From NCBI GenBank assembly GCA_937982505.1, contig CALJLV010000135.1:1-44326 (forward strand): a DNA stretch of 44,326 nt. Direction: 5' to 3'. Below, piece after piece: positions 32,523 to 41,347 of the stretch. Origin of the DNA: an uncultured Desulfobacteraceae bacterium (GTDB lineage Bacteria; Desulfobacterota; Desulfobacteria; Desulfobacterales; UBA2174). Below the pieces are notes generated by a model that saw only the letters and a program-made list of their open reading frames with translations, made no database searches and was not told the origin of the DNA. Every line of letters begins with the position of its first letter. The stretch's first letter is position 1. Position numbers and translations under genes: made by a program.

Positions 32523-32552
32523 ACCATAGTCCAAACCGGGGCCGGTCGTCAA
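32523..32552 (-). promoter_or_regulatory. Predicted promoter of the ftsB-gmd-coaBC set
   Basis: On the minus strand TTGACG (32547-32552) and TATGGT (32523-32528) are 18 nt apart. It stands back to back with the rpsT promoter, with only 29 nt between the two -35 boxes. Confidence 0.55.
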
Positions 32553-32581
32553 TCCGGTCCCACTGCAGGTGAAAAACCCGG

Positions 32582-32610
32582 TTGACAAAAATCGAATGAT
32601 CGCATATGTA
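32582..32610 (+). promoter_or_regulatory. Predicted sigma70 promoter of rpsT
   Basis: TTGACA (32582-32587) is followed after 17 nt by TATGTA (32605-32610), with TGTAAT two bases further as an alternative -10. The surrounding AT-rich tract and the highly expressed product support it. The 5' leader would be about 48 nt. Confidence 0.65.
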
Positions 32611-32664
32611 ATTTTCTTTTCAACACACCAATACCACCGGGAACCGGCGAAAGGAGCCCATACT

Positions 32665-32928
32665 GTGGCCAATCACAAATCTGCCATCAAGAGAGCCCGC
32701 CAGAACGAAGATAGACGCCTGCGCAACCGCGTCACCAGGACCCGTGTCAAGAACATGGCCAAGGCCGTCATCCAGGCCGCCGCGCAAGGCCCCGAAGACG
32801 CTCGGGAGCGTTTGCAGGCCGCCCAGTCGGTCATCGACAAGGCCGCCAAGAAGGGTGTCGTGCATCGGCGCGCGGCGGCGCGCAAGATCTCCCGCCTGGC
32901 CCGCAGGGTGAATGCCGCCAGGGGGTGA
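32665..32928 (+). CDS. rpsT: 30S ribosomal protein S20
   Basis: S20 binds 16S rRNA in the body of the small subunit. The 87 aa product starts MANHKSAIKRARQNEDRRLRN, the family N-terminus, and is very basic and helical. The start codon is GTG with AAAGGAG 9 nt upstream. A GTG start is unusual for such a highly made protein and may dampen translation, as the UUG start of rpsT does in E. coli. It is a one-gene unit with its own promoter and a strong terminator. Confidence 0.97.
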   Translation: MANHKSAIKRARQNEDRRLRNRVTRTRVKNMAKAVIQAAAQGPEDARERLQAAQSVIDKAAKKGVVHRRAAARKISRLARRVNAARG

Positions 32929-32949
32929 CCGGGCGCTTGACAAGTTCCG

Positions 32950-33001
32950 GCCGGTTCACGATCCGGGCCCTCGGGGCCCATCGTGGACCGGCTTTTTTTT
33001 T
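32950..33001 (+). terminator. Strong rho-independent terminator of rpsT
   Basis: A hairpin of about 19 bp, GCCGGTTCACGAT...GGGCCC with TCGG loop and GGGCCCATCGTGGACCGGC, with a 2-nt bulge and one G-U pair, is followed by nine T residues. It lies 21 nt after the rpsT stop and ends 9 nt before the convergent lptE stop. Confidence 0.95.
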
Positions 33002-33010
33002 GGGCGAGGG

Positions 33011-33550
33011 TCAAAAATCGTCGGCGACGGATGCCAGGACCTTCTGGGCCAGCCGCCGGGCCGCCCTCTCCAGGGCCCGGCGGCGGTTCTGATCGGTGCT
33101 CAGGCGGTCGCTGGACACGACGTAGGTTTCACTGGCCTGGACCGCTCGACGGGCCCACAGGGGACGATCGGTGTGCACCTCGCGCAGCTCGAGTACGGCG
33201 GTGAGGTGGACCCGCCGCTCGGTGGCGACAGCGGTGGTCTGGCGGGCGATGGTCTGGCTGGCGGCCTCGACGACCTGGCCGCTCAAAACGCCATCCGCCG
33301 CCTCGGGCCCCTCGGCGAGCCGGTTGCCCGAGCGGACGATCTCGTAGCGCAGAGCGCTGGTCACCATGGCCTCCAGTCCGGTTTCACGGGTACGGTTTTC
33401 CAGCATCGGCACGTAGACCCGCCGCACGTTCCCCGCCAGTGGGCCGCTTCCGGAAAACCGGTAACCGCAGGCGACCGGCAGGGCCGCCACGGTCAGCCAG
33501 CACGCCAGCATCACGGCCCCCCGGGTGCGCCGACTCCTTGAATGGATCAT
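33011..33550 (-). CDS. lptE: LPS-assembly lipoprotein LptE
   Basis: LptE plugs the LptD barrel and helps insert lipopolysaccharide into the outer membrane. The 179 aa product has a lipobox-type leader ending LPVACGYRFSGSG, with C28 as the lipidated residue; CGYxFxG followed by VRRVYVPMLENRTRETGLE is the LptE pattern. The middle strands carry VLSGQVV and VHLTAVLELRE. I use ATG 33550; the longer open frame merges into leuS antisense phase and is not real. leuS lies 79 nt upstream on the same strand, a pairing common in Gram-negatives. Confidence 0.9.
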   Translation of the reverse strand: MIHSRSRRTRGAVMLACWLTVAALPVACGYRFSGSGPLAGNVRRVYVPMLENRTRETGLEAMVTSALRYEIVRSGNRLAEGPEAADGVLSGQVVEAASQTIARQTTAVATERRVHLTAVLELREVHTDRPLWARRAVQASETYVVSSDRLSTDQNRRRALERAARRLAQKVLASVADDF

Positions 33551-33629
33551 CGCTGCCGCCCCCCTTGCGCCCGGTTTGCCCCGCCGGCGCCCCTCGGTCG
33601 AGGGCGCCGGGGAGATCCAGCCGGCCGCC

Positions 33630-36224
33630 CTAGACCACGATATTGACCAGCTTGTCCGGAACGACGACCACTTTGCGCACCGGCCGCTGCGCGATGAAGC
33701 GCGCCACCTTCTCTTCGGCCAGGGCCATGCGCTCCAGGGCGGCGCTGTCGCTGCCGGCGGCGGCCTCGAAACGACCGCGCAGCCTGCCGTTGACCTGGAC
33801 CACCACCGTAACGCTCTCCACGGCCAAGGCATCCTCGCGCCAGGCGGGCCAAGGCGTCTCGACGACGCTGCCGTCCCCCCCCAGGGCCTGCCAGATTTCC
33901 TCGGCGAAATGGGGGACCATGGGGGCCAAAAGCAGCACCACCGCCTCGGTGGCCCCCCGCAGGACGGCCCGGGCGCCATCGTCCAGAACCCCGTCCAGGT
34001 CCAGGGAAGACATCTGATTGACCAGTTCCATCACGGCGCTGATGGCCGTGTTGAAATGGAAGCGCTGGTCGATGTCGTAAGTGACCCGTTGAATGGTCTG
34101 ATGGGTCTTTTGGAAAAGCCCGCGCCACGGCTCGGGCAGATCGGCCAGGGCCCCATCGTAGGCCCTCGCCCCGGTCAGACGCGGCGCCAGGCCGTGCACC
34201 AGGCGCCAGACGCGGTGCAAGAAGCGATAGCTGCCCTCCACGCCCTGGGCGCTCCACTCCAGGTCGCGTTCGGGAGGCGCGGCAAAAAGGCAAAAGAGCC
34301 GCGTGGTGTCGGCCCCGTAGCGCTCCAGCAGGGCATTGGGATCGATGACGTTCTTCTTGGACTTGGACATCTTCTCGACCCGCCCCACCATCACCGCCTG
34401 GCCGCAGTGGCGGCAGCCGATGCCCGTCTCGCCCTCCACCAGTTCCTCGGGCAGCAAAAAACCGTGCTGGGGGCAGCGGTAGGTCTCCTTGCACACCATC
34501 CCCTGGGTGAGCAGCCGGGTGAAGGGCTCCTTGTAGTCCACCAGGCCGAAATGGGCCAGCACCCGGGTAAAATAGCGCGAGTACAGCAGGTGCAAGATGG
34601 CATGCTCCACCCCGCCGATGTACTGGTCCACCGGCATCCAGTAGGCCACCGCCGCCGGATCGAACATGCCCTCGGCGTAGCGCGGGCTGCAGTAGCGTTC
34701 GAAATACCAGGAGGATTCCACGAAGGTGTCCATGGTGTCCGTATCGCGCCGGGCCTCCGGACAGCCGCAGGCCGGGCACGGGGTGCGGGCGAACCCGGCC
34801 AGCTGGGGCAGCGGGCTGCGGCCGCCTTCCAGCAGATGGGCGTCTTCGGGCAGGATCACGGGCAGCTGATCCTCGGGAACCGGGACCAGCCCGCAATCCG
34901 GACAGTGGACCATGGGAATCGGAGCACCCCAGTAACGCTGGCGTGAAATGCCCCAGTCGCGAAGCCGGAAGCTGACCTTGGGGGCCGCCAGCCCCCGGGC
35001 CGCCAGGTCCTTGACGATGGCCTCCATGGCGGCGGCGTTGTCCATGCCGTCGAAGGGGCCGCTGTTGACCATGCGGCCCGGGCCGGCATAGGCCTCGGTC
35101 AGGGCCTGCGCGCTCAGGGACACCTCCGGGGGCTGCACCACCACCACCACGGGCAGATCGTACTTGCGGGCAAAATCGAAGTCGCGCTGATCATGGGCCG
35201 GCACCGACATCACGGCGCCGGTGCCGTACTCCATCAGGGCGAAGTTGGCCGTGTAGATGGGCATGCGCCGGCCGCTGGCCGGATTGATGGCGTAGCGGCC
35301 GAGGAAGACCCCCTCTTTCTCATAGGTCTCCAGGGCCTTGGCACTGCGCTCCTGCAGGGCCACCTGCGCGATGAACACCGCCACGGCGGCAGCCTGGTCC
35401 GTTTTGGCGGCCAGGGTCTCCACCAGGGGGTGCTCGGGGGCCAGGCACATGAAGGTCGCCCCATAGACGGTGTCCGGCCGGGTGGTGAACACCGTGATGG
35501 GCGTCCGCAGGCCCTCCACCGCGAAGCGGATCTCGGCGCCCTCGCTGCGCCCGATCCAGTTCTTTTGCATCGTCAGGACTTTTTCGGGCCAGCCGGGCAG
35601 CCGGTCGCAGTAGGCGAGCAGATCATCGGCCGTTTCGGTGATGCGCAGGAACCACTGGGCCAGCTTCTTCTGGCGCACCGGTTCGCCGCAGCGCCAGCAG
35701 GCGCCGGCCTCCACCTGCTCGTTGGCCAGCACCGTGGTGCAGGTCTCGCACCAGTTGACGTAGGACTCCTTGCGATAGGCCATTCCCTTTTCGTACATCC
35801 TGAGAAAGAGCCACTGTTCCCAGCGGTAGTACTCCGGCCGGCAGGTGGCGATCTCCCGGTCCCAGTCATAGGAGAAGCCAAGCCGCTGGAGCTGGGCCCG
35901 CATGGTGGCGATATTCTCGTAGGTCCAGCGGGCCGGATGGGTGCGGTTGGCGATGGCGGCGTTTTCGGCCGGCATCCCGAAGGCGTCCCATCCCATGGGA
36001 TGCAGCACGTTGAAGCCGCGCATGCGCTTGTAGCGCGCCACCACGTCGCCGATGGTGTAATTGCGCACATGCCCCATGTGAATCTTGCCCGACGGATAGG
36101 GAAACATCTCCAGCAGATAGTATTTGGGTCGCGAGGGGTCCGCCTCGACCTTGAAGATGCCCCGGTCCTGCCAAGCCTGCTGCCATTTGGCCTCGATCTG
36201 CTGCGGTGCGTAGCGTTCTTCCAT
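33630..36224 (-). CDS. leuS: Leucyl-tRNA synthetase
   Basis: LeuS charges tRNA-Leu. The 864 aa protein has the class I HIGH motif as HMGH (49-52 in PSGKIHMGHVRNY), a zinc-type CETC...CWRCG segment, the CP1 editing domain with TTRPDTVYGATFM, a second Cys pair CPACGC, the KMSKS motif near 617, and the C-terminal anticodon and leucine-specific parts ending in KLVNIVV. All motifs look intact. It stands in a divergent arrangement with rng across 375 nt. Confidence 0.97.
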   Translation of the reverse strand: MEERYAPQQIEAKWQQAWQDRGIFKVEADPSRPKYYLLEMFPYPSGKIHMGHVRNYTIGDVVARYKRMRGFNVLHPMGWDAFGMPAENAAIANRTHPARWTYENIATMRAQLQRLGFSYDWDREIATCRPEYYRWEQWLFLRMYEKGMAYRKESYVNWCETCTTVLANEQVEAGACWRCGEPVRQKKLAQWFLRITETADDLLAYCDRLPGWPEKVLTMQKNWIGRSEGAEIRFAVEGLRTPITVFTTRPDTVYGATFMCLAPEHPLVETLAAKTDQAAAVAVFIAQVALQERSAKALETYEKEGVFLGRYAINPASGRRMPIYTANFALMEYGTGAVMSVPAHDQRDFDFARKYDLPVVVVVQPPEVSLSAQALTEAYAGPGRMVNSGPFDGMDNAAAMEAIVKDLAARGLAAPKVSFRLRDWGISRQRYWGAPIPMVHCPDCGLVPVPEDQLPVILPEDAHLLEGGRSPLPQLAGFARTPCPACGCPEARRDTDTMDTFVESSWYFERYCSPRYAEGMFDPAAVAYWMPVDQYIGGVEHAILHLLYSRYFTRVLAHFGLVDYKEPFTRLLTQGMVCKETYRCPQHGFLLPEELVEGETGIGCRHCGQAVMVGRVEKMSKSKKNVIDPNALLERYGADTTRLFCLFAAPPERDLEWSAQGVEGSYRFLHRVWRLVHGLAPRLTGARAYDGALADLPEPWRGLFQKTHQTIQRVTYDIDQRFHFNTAISAVMELVNQMSSLDLDGVLDDGARAVLRGATEAVVLLLAPMVPHFAEEIWQALGGDGSVVETPWPAWREDALAVESVTVVVQVNGRLRGRFEAAAGSDSAALERMALAEEKVARFIAQRPVRKVVVVPDKLVNIVV

Positions 36225-36599
36225 CTCTGATCCATCCTGGCTGGCCGTCTGCCCGCGGTCCGGGTGGATCGGGGCGCAGCCGGGTCTTTGGTGAACGGTC
36301 TTCCCAGGGGCCGGCGGCGGGTACAGCCACCGGTCGGCCCCTCATGCCACAAGAGCTGCGAAATGGCAAGGGTCGGCCCCCGTCCGCCAGGGGCGCCGCC
36401 GCGGCGCAAGATCTCCGGGGCAGCCCCCGGGCCGTACCGGAGGGCCTGGCCCGCCAAGGCAAGGCCGAACAAAGGGTTTGACTTGCCGGCCACAATCCCC
36501 TATTGGGTGCCTCACGCCCTGAGCTTGTGACCTTCACCCGCCGCAAAGCCGAATCGGCGTCCGCCCGCCGGACCGCCGGCAACCGTCAAGGGAACCACC
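36225..36599. other. Divergent intergenic region between leuS and rng
   Basis: These 375 GC-rich nt contain no convincing gene on either strand. The rng promoter at 36478-36506 is the only clear signal. For leuS I could only see weak boxes (TTGCCA, 17 nt, CATGAG on the minus strand near 36340-36370). No T-box or other leader structure was recognised. Confidence 0.55.
36478..36506 (+). promoter_or_regulatory. Predicted promoter of rng
   Basis: TTGACT (36478-36483), 17 nt, TATTGG (36501-36506). RNA would start near 36513, leaving a leader of about 87 nt; E. coli RNase E controls its own mRNA through its leader. Confidence 0.55.
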
Positions 36600-38078
36600 A
36601 TGAGCAGCAAGATTCTGATCAACGCCGTCGAAGCCGAAGAATGCCGCATCGCCAAGGTCACCGACAGCAAGCTGGAAGAGTTTCACATCGAGAACGCCGC
36701 CCGCGAGATCACCCACGGCAACATCTACAAGGGGGTGATCACGCGCGTCGAGCCGAGCCTGCAGGCGGTCTTTGTCGATTACGGCGCCGAGCGCCACGGG
36801 TTTCTGCAGAAGCAGGAAATCCACCCGGATTATTTCCAGGAGCACCGCGAAGGAGACGGCGCCATCCACCACCTGGTCAAAAAAGGCCAGGAACTCATGG
36901 TGCAGGTGGAAAAAGACCCCATCAACAAGAAGGGGGCCATGCTTACCACCTACATCTCCCTGCCGGGGCGCTTCGTGGTGCTGATGCCCGGCGGGGACAC
37001 GCGCGGCATTTCCCGCAAAATCGAATCGGAGGAGGAACGCACCCGCCTCAAGGAAGTCGTGGCCGGCCTCAAGATGCCGGAAAACTTCGGCCTGATCGTG
37101 CGCACGGCCGGCGACGGCTGCACCAAGACGATGATCAACAAAGATCTCAACTACCTGCTGCGCCTCTGGAAAACCATTCACGACAGCGTGATGAAGACGC
37201 CGACCCCGGCTCTGCTCTACAAGGAACGCAACCTGGTGCTGCGCTCTCTGCGCGACTATTTCACCCCCGAGGTGGACGAGGTGCTCATCGACGATCCGGC
37301 CGTCTTCCAGGAAGCGCGCCAGTTCATGCAGGTCATCTCGCCCAAACAGACCCAGATCGTCAAGCTCCACAAGGGCGCCAAGCCGATCTTCACCCGCTTT
37401 CAGCTCGAAGAGCAGATCGCTTCGGTTTTTGAAAGCCGCGTGTCGCTCAAGTCCGGCGGCTCCATCGTTATCGACCAGACCGAGGCCCTGGTGGCCATCG
37501 ACGTCAACTCGGGCAAGGCCACCCAGCAGCGCTCCATCGAGGAGACCGCCCTGAAAACCAACCTCGAGGCGGCCGAAGAAATCGCGCGCCAGCTGCGCCT
37601 GCGGGACCTGGGCGGACTGATCGTGCTCGATTTCATCGACATGCGCGAAACCAAGAACCGCAACGCCGTCGAGCGGGCGCTCAAGGAACATCTCAAGAAG
37701 GATAAGGCCCGCACCCGCATCGGCCGCATTTCCAAATTCGGGCTGATGGAGATGAGCCGCCAACGCATTCGGCCCTCCATCGTCTTCGGAGGCTACACCA
37801 CCTGTCCGCGCTGCGGCGGCCGGGGGCTGACGCCGACGGTGGAGACCCTGGCGGTGGCCTTCCTGCGGCGCCTGAGTCTCCAGACCCTCAAGGCGGAAAC
37901 CGCCGCGGTCCGCTGCGAGGTGCCCATGGCCGTGGCCAGCTACCTGCTCAACCGCAAGCGCCGGGAGCTGCTCGATCTGGAGCAGCAACGGGAGATCACC
38001 ATCGCCATCGAAGCGGCAATCCACATGGAACCGGGAGACAGCCAGATTCACATTGAAACGCGCCCTTCCGCTGAATAG
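36600..38078 (+). CDS. rng: Ribonuclease G/E family endoribonuclease
   Basis: This 492 aa enzyme cuts single-stranded RNA in rRNA processing and mRNA turnover. The N-terminal S1 RNA-binding domain (about 37-125, with GNIYKGVITRVEPSLQAVFVD) is followed by the 5'-sensor and the DNase I-like active site with Asp in VAIDVNSGK and in GLIVLDFIDM. The zinc-link cysteines CPRCGGRG come near residue 402. There is no long C-terminal degradosome tail, so it is of RNase G type in length. ATG 36600 follows an AAGGGA site. Confidence 0.94.
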   Translation: MSSKILINAVEAEECRIAKVTDSKLEEFHIENAAREITHGNIYKGVITRVEPSLQAVFVDYGAERHGFLQKQEIHPDYFQEHREGDGAIHHLVKKGQELMVQVEKDPINKKGAMLTTYISLPGRFVVLMPGGDTRGISRKIESEEERTRLKEVVAGLKMPENFGLIVRTAGDGCTKTMINKDLNYLLRLWKTIHDSVMKTPTPALLYKERNLVLRSLRDYFTPEVDEVLIDDPAVFQEARQFMQVISPKQTQIVKLHKGAKPIFTRFQLEEQIASVFESRVSLKSGGSIVIDQTEALVAIDVNSGKATQQRSIEETALKTNLEAAEEIARQLRLRDLGGLIVLDFIDMRETKNRNAVERALKEHLKKDKARTRIGRISKFGLMEMSRQRIRPSIVFGGYTTCPRCGGRGLTPTVETLAVAFLRRLSLQTLKAETAAVRCEVPMAVASYLLNRKRRELLDLEQQREITIAIEAAIHMEPGDSQIHIETRPSAE

Positions 38079-38113
38079 GCCCTGTACGGTCCCGACCGCG
38101 GAGGGCACCGGGT

Positions 38114-38142
38114 TTGACACCCCCCGGGAATTCGGTTATCAG
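38114..38142 (+). promoter_or_regulatory. Strong predicted promoter of the LysM-like membrane protein gene
   Basis: TTGACA (38114-38119), 17 nt, TATCAG (38137-38142). RNA would start near 38149, which makes an ATG at 38151 unlikely as start and supports ATG 38235. Confidence 0.65.
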
Positions 38143-38234
38143 AAGACCTGATGCCTGGCAGCCTGGATGCGGCGCGCAGCGAACCTTGCGGGGCGCGGCC
38201 AGGCCCGGCTGGTCGAACGAAAAGCGGCCCATTG

Positions 38235-39005
38235 ATGCACGGTCACGCCTCCTTCCGCAAAACCCGATCTCGCGTGCTGGGGATCCTGGCGGCTGCAGCG
38301 CTCCTGCTGGTGGCGGCCTGGTGGGTCCACCAGCGGCCGCCGGTCCCCCCGGCGCCCCCCGAAACCGCCCCGGCCAAGGTCCGGGTGCCGGTCACCCCGC
38401 CGCCGGTCATCGACTACCAGACCCTTGATGGGGACGCCGCCGCCCAGGCGCTGATGGATCAGCGCCGCCAGCAGTTGGGCCTCAAAGAGGGGCTCGACAT
38501 GATCGTGGGCCGGGAAGAAAAAGTCCGCATCGGCGACAAGACCCTGTCCATGGCGGAAATCGAGAGACTCATCGCCATCCGTGAGGGTCGGGTGGTCGAA
38601 AATCCCCTCGGCGACCCGGGCGCCTCGCCGTCCGCCTCGGCCTCCGGCCTCTACGGGATCCACGTGGTCAGGCCCGGCGAAAACATCTGGAACATCCACT
38701 TCAGGCTGTTGCAGGACTATCTGGGCCAAAAGGGGATCTTTCTTTCGCGGCACGCCGACGAACCCCGCAGCAACGGGTCGAGCAGCGGCGTGGGCCGCCT
38801 GCTGAAGTTCTCCGAACACATGGTCTACATCTACAATCTGAGCGAGGGGCGCCTGGACGACGACATCACCGTGATCCGGCCCTTGAGCAAGATCGTCATC
38901 TACAGCATGGACCGGGTTTTGGCCCTGCTCGAGGGCATCGATTATCGACGCATCGACCAGATCCGTTTTGACGGCGAAATCCTCTGGCTGCCGGCATCCC
39001 AATGA
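38235..39005 (+). CDS. Membrane-anchored protein with a LysM-like segment
   Basis: The 256 aa product starts MHGHASFRKTRSRVLG and has one membrane helix (about 15-33, with GILAAAALLLVAAWWV), then a proline-rich linker, pointing most of it to the periplasm. Residues about 135-165 (GLYGIHVVRPGENIWNIHF) look like the first half of a LysM peptidoglycan-binding fold. The C-terminal part (VYIYNLSEGRLDDDITVIRP, then LSKIVIYSMDRVLALLEGI) is unfamiliar. It has its own promoter and sits between rng and yajC. Function is unknown; envelope attachment is a reasonable guess. Confidence 0.7.
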   Translation: MHGHASFRKTRSRVLGILAAAALLLVAAWWVHQRPPVPPAPPETAPAKVRVPVTPPPVIDYQTLDGDAAAQALMDQRRQQLGLKEGLDMIVGREEKVRIGDKTLSMAEIERLIAIREGRVVENPLGDPGASPSASASGLYGIHVVRPGENIWNIHFRLLQDYLGQKGIFLSRHADEPRSNGSSSGVGRLLKFSEHMVYIYNLSEGRLDDDITVIRPLSKIVIYSMDRVLALLEGIDYRRIDQIRFDGEILWLPASQ

Positions 39006-39035
39006 CCGGCCGGCTCCTCGGCCGGCAAGAATCAT

Positions 39036-39064
39036 TTGACCCGCCAGGCGTTTTTCAGTATACC
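39036..39064 (+). promoter_or_regulatory. Strong predicted promoter of yajC-secD-secF
   Basis: TTGACC (39036-39041), 17 nt, TATACC (39059-39064). It lies about 100 nt upstream of the yajC start. Confidence 0.65.
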
Positions 39065-39166
39065 AGCGCGGACTTTCAATCCACGATCCGGTGTGGACAC
39101 CGGATGTTCACCCAGGGCTGAGGGGTTCACTGCCGAACCCGGTCTGGCCCAGAGGAGGTAACGATC

Positions 39167-39553
39167 TTGATTGACATCGCCTATGCCATGGGCCAGGGAG
39201 GCGCCGCCGCCCCCGGCAGCGCCGGGGGACTTTCCTCGTTCATTCCGCTGATCCTGATGTTCGTGATTTTCTACTTTCTGCTGATCCGGCCGCAGCAAAA
39301 AAAGCAGAAAGAACACCGGGAGATGATCGCCAACCTCAAAAAAGGCGACCGCATCATCACCAGCGGCGGCCTGCACGGCCGCATCACGGGACTGGACGAC
39401 AGCACCCTGACGCTGGAAATCGCCGAAAAAGTGCGGGTCAAGGTGAACCGGGGCAATGTCGCCGGCTTGGTGCGGGCCACGGCCGCCCCCGCTGCCGCTG
39501 CGCCCAAAAAAGAGGCCGGCGATGAAAAAAAGGAAGACCCGGCCGCCAAGTAG
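39167..39553 (+). CDS. yajC: Preprotein translocase subunit YajC
   Basis: YajC is the small partner of SecD and SecF in the holo-translocon. The 128 aa product has one membrane helix (about 24-43, FIPLILMFVIFYFLLIRPQ) and the conserved block KKGDRIITSGGLHGRI (about 61-76). The C-terminal tail is alanine- and lysine-rich. The start is TTG with GGAGG 8 nt upstream. A predicted promoter precedes it and secD follows after a 195-nt gap. Confidence 0.95.
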   Translation: MIDIAYAMGQGGAAAPGSAGGLSSFIPLILMFVIFYFLLIRPQQKKQKEHREMIANLKKGDRIITSGGLHGRITGLDDSTLTLEIAEKVRVKVNRGNVAGLVRATAAPAAAAPKKEAGDEKKEDPAAK

Positions 39554-39748
39554 CCAGCACTTCCCGGGGTGACCTGACCAGCGGCCCGCTGACCGGTTGC
39601 GGCCGCGCGACGGGGCCGGGGTTCTGTGCCCGCCTTCGACCCGCTGCCCCCAAACCTCTTCCGGGACCCTGCGGCCCGGCAGCGCGGAGGGTTGAATCGC
39701 GGGCACGGTGGTGTGACTGAATCTGCGATCGAGGAAAGGACAAGTGGC

Positions 39749-41326
39749 TTGAAGCGCATATCATGGCGTCTGTTGCTCATCACGGCCGTTCTGGTGACGG
39801 CCGCGATCTACCTGTTGCCGACCCTGCGGCCGGGGACCTGGCCCCACAAGCGCATCAACCTGGGGCTCGACCTGCAGGGAGGCATGCACCTGCTCTTCAA
39901 GGTGGACCGCGACAAGGCGGTGGCCTCTGCCGTGGACCGGACCGCCGAGGACCTGCGCGCCGAGCTTCGCCGACAGCGGGTCCAGCACGACCTTTTGGAG
40001 GTGCGCGAAGGCCGCCTGATCGCCGTCGAACTCCGCGGCCAGAAGCCCATCGAGACCTTCCAGGAGATCCTGGACAAGGATTTCATCGGGCTGCGCATCG
40101 TCGAAGACCGAACCCAGGACGAGCGCCGGAGCCTCACCCTGAGCCTGCCGGACAAGGAGATCGCGCACATTCACCAACTGGCCGTGGCCCAGGCCCTGGA
40201 AACCATCCGCAACCGCATCGATCAGTTCGGGGTCAGCGAACCGGACATCCGGCGCCAGGGCGACGATCAAATCCTGCTGCAGCTGCCGGGCGTCAAGGAT
40301 CAACAGCGCGCCAAGGAGCTGATCGGCCGCACGGCGCTGCTGGAATTCCGCCTGGTGGACGAGACCCACGATCTGGAAGCGGCCCTGCGCGGCGAGGTCC
40401 CCGCCGGCAGCGAGGTGCTCTACGAGATCAGCCGGGATCCCCAAACCAACCGCAGCCTCAAGACGCCCCACCTGCTCAAAAAACGGGCCGTGCTGACCGG
40501 CGAATACCTCACCGACGCCCGGGTACAGATCGACTCGCAGTACAATGATCCTTACGTCTCCATCGACTTCGACGCCAAGGGAGGGCAGATTTTCGAACGC
40601 GTCACCGGCGAAAACGTCAAAAAGCGCATGGCCATCGTCCTGGACGGCAATGTCTACAGCGCGCCGGTGATCCAGGAGCGCATCTCTGGGGGCAAGGCGC
40701 GCATCACGGGCAACTTCACCACCGAAGAAGCCCGGGACCTGGCCATCGTGCTGCGCTCCGGGGCCCTGCCGGCGCCGCTGATCCTGGAGGAAGAACGCAG
40801 CGTCGGCCCTTCCCTGGGCGCTGAATCGATCCGCAGTGGCATGATCTCCATGATCGTCGGCGGACTGCTGGTGGTGGTCTTCATGCCCATCTACTACCGC
40901 CGGGCGGGCCTGATCGCCGACGCGGCCCTGCTGGTCAACATCCTGCTCATCGCCGGCGGCCTGGCCGCTTTTCAGGCCACCCTGACCATGCCCGGAATCG
41001 CCGGCATCATTCTCACCATCGGCATGGCGGTGGATGCCAATGTATTGATATTTGAAAGGATCCGTGAAGAACTGACCCTGGGCAAGCCCCCCCGGGCCGC
41101 CGTGGATGCCGGCTTCGACCGGGCCACCCTCACCATCCTGGACGCCAATGTCACCACCCTCATCGCCGCGCTGGTGCTCTTTCAGTTCGGCACCGGACCG
41201 GTCAAAGGCTTCGCCGTCACCCTGAGTCTCGGGGTGGTGGCCAGCCTCTTTACGGCCCTGGTGCTGTCCCGGGCCATCTTCGAACAGACCCTGGCCGGCC
41301 GCAAGGTAGAGCACCTGAGCATTTAA
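39749..41326 (+). CDS. secD: Protein translocase subunit SecD
   Basis: SecD works with SecF to complete protein export using the proton gradient. I start at TTG 39749, giving MKRISWRLLLITAVLVTAAIY, because AAAGGA lies 8 nt upstream; GTG 39713 is an alternative. The 525 aa product has TM1, the large periplasmic P1 domain with LGLDLQGGMHLLF near its start, and the C-terminal five-helix RND-like half with GMAVDANVLIFERIREEL, the SecD hallmark. The Asp in it is the proposed proton site. secF follows after 21 nt. Confidence 0.95.
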   Translation: MKRISWRLLLITAVLVTAAIYLLPTLRPGTWPHKRINLGLDLQGGMHLLFKVDRDKAVASAVDRTAEDLRAELRRQRVQHDLLEVREGRLIAVELRGQKPIETFQEILDKDFIGLRIVEDRTQDERRSLTLSLPDKEIAHIHQLAVAQALETIRNRIDQFGVSEPDIRRQGDDQILLQLPGVKDQQRAKELIGRTALLEFRLVDETHDLEAALRGEVPAGSEVLYEISRDPQTNRSLKTPHLLKKRAVLTGEYLTDARVQIDSQYNDPYVSIDFDAKGGQIFERVTGENVKKRMAIVLDGNVYSAPVIQERISGGKARITGNFTTEEARDLAIVLRSGALPAPLILEEERSVGPSLGAESIRSGMISMIVGGLLVVVFMPIYYRRAGLIADAALLVNILLIAGGLAAFQATLTMPGIAGIILTIGMAVDANVLIFERIREELTLGKPPRAAVDAGFDRATLTILDANVTTLIAALVLFQFGTGPVKGFAVTLSLGVVASLFTALVLSRAIFEQTLAGRKVEHLSI

Positions 41327-41347
41327 GGGAAAAAAGGACATCTGACC

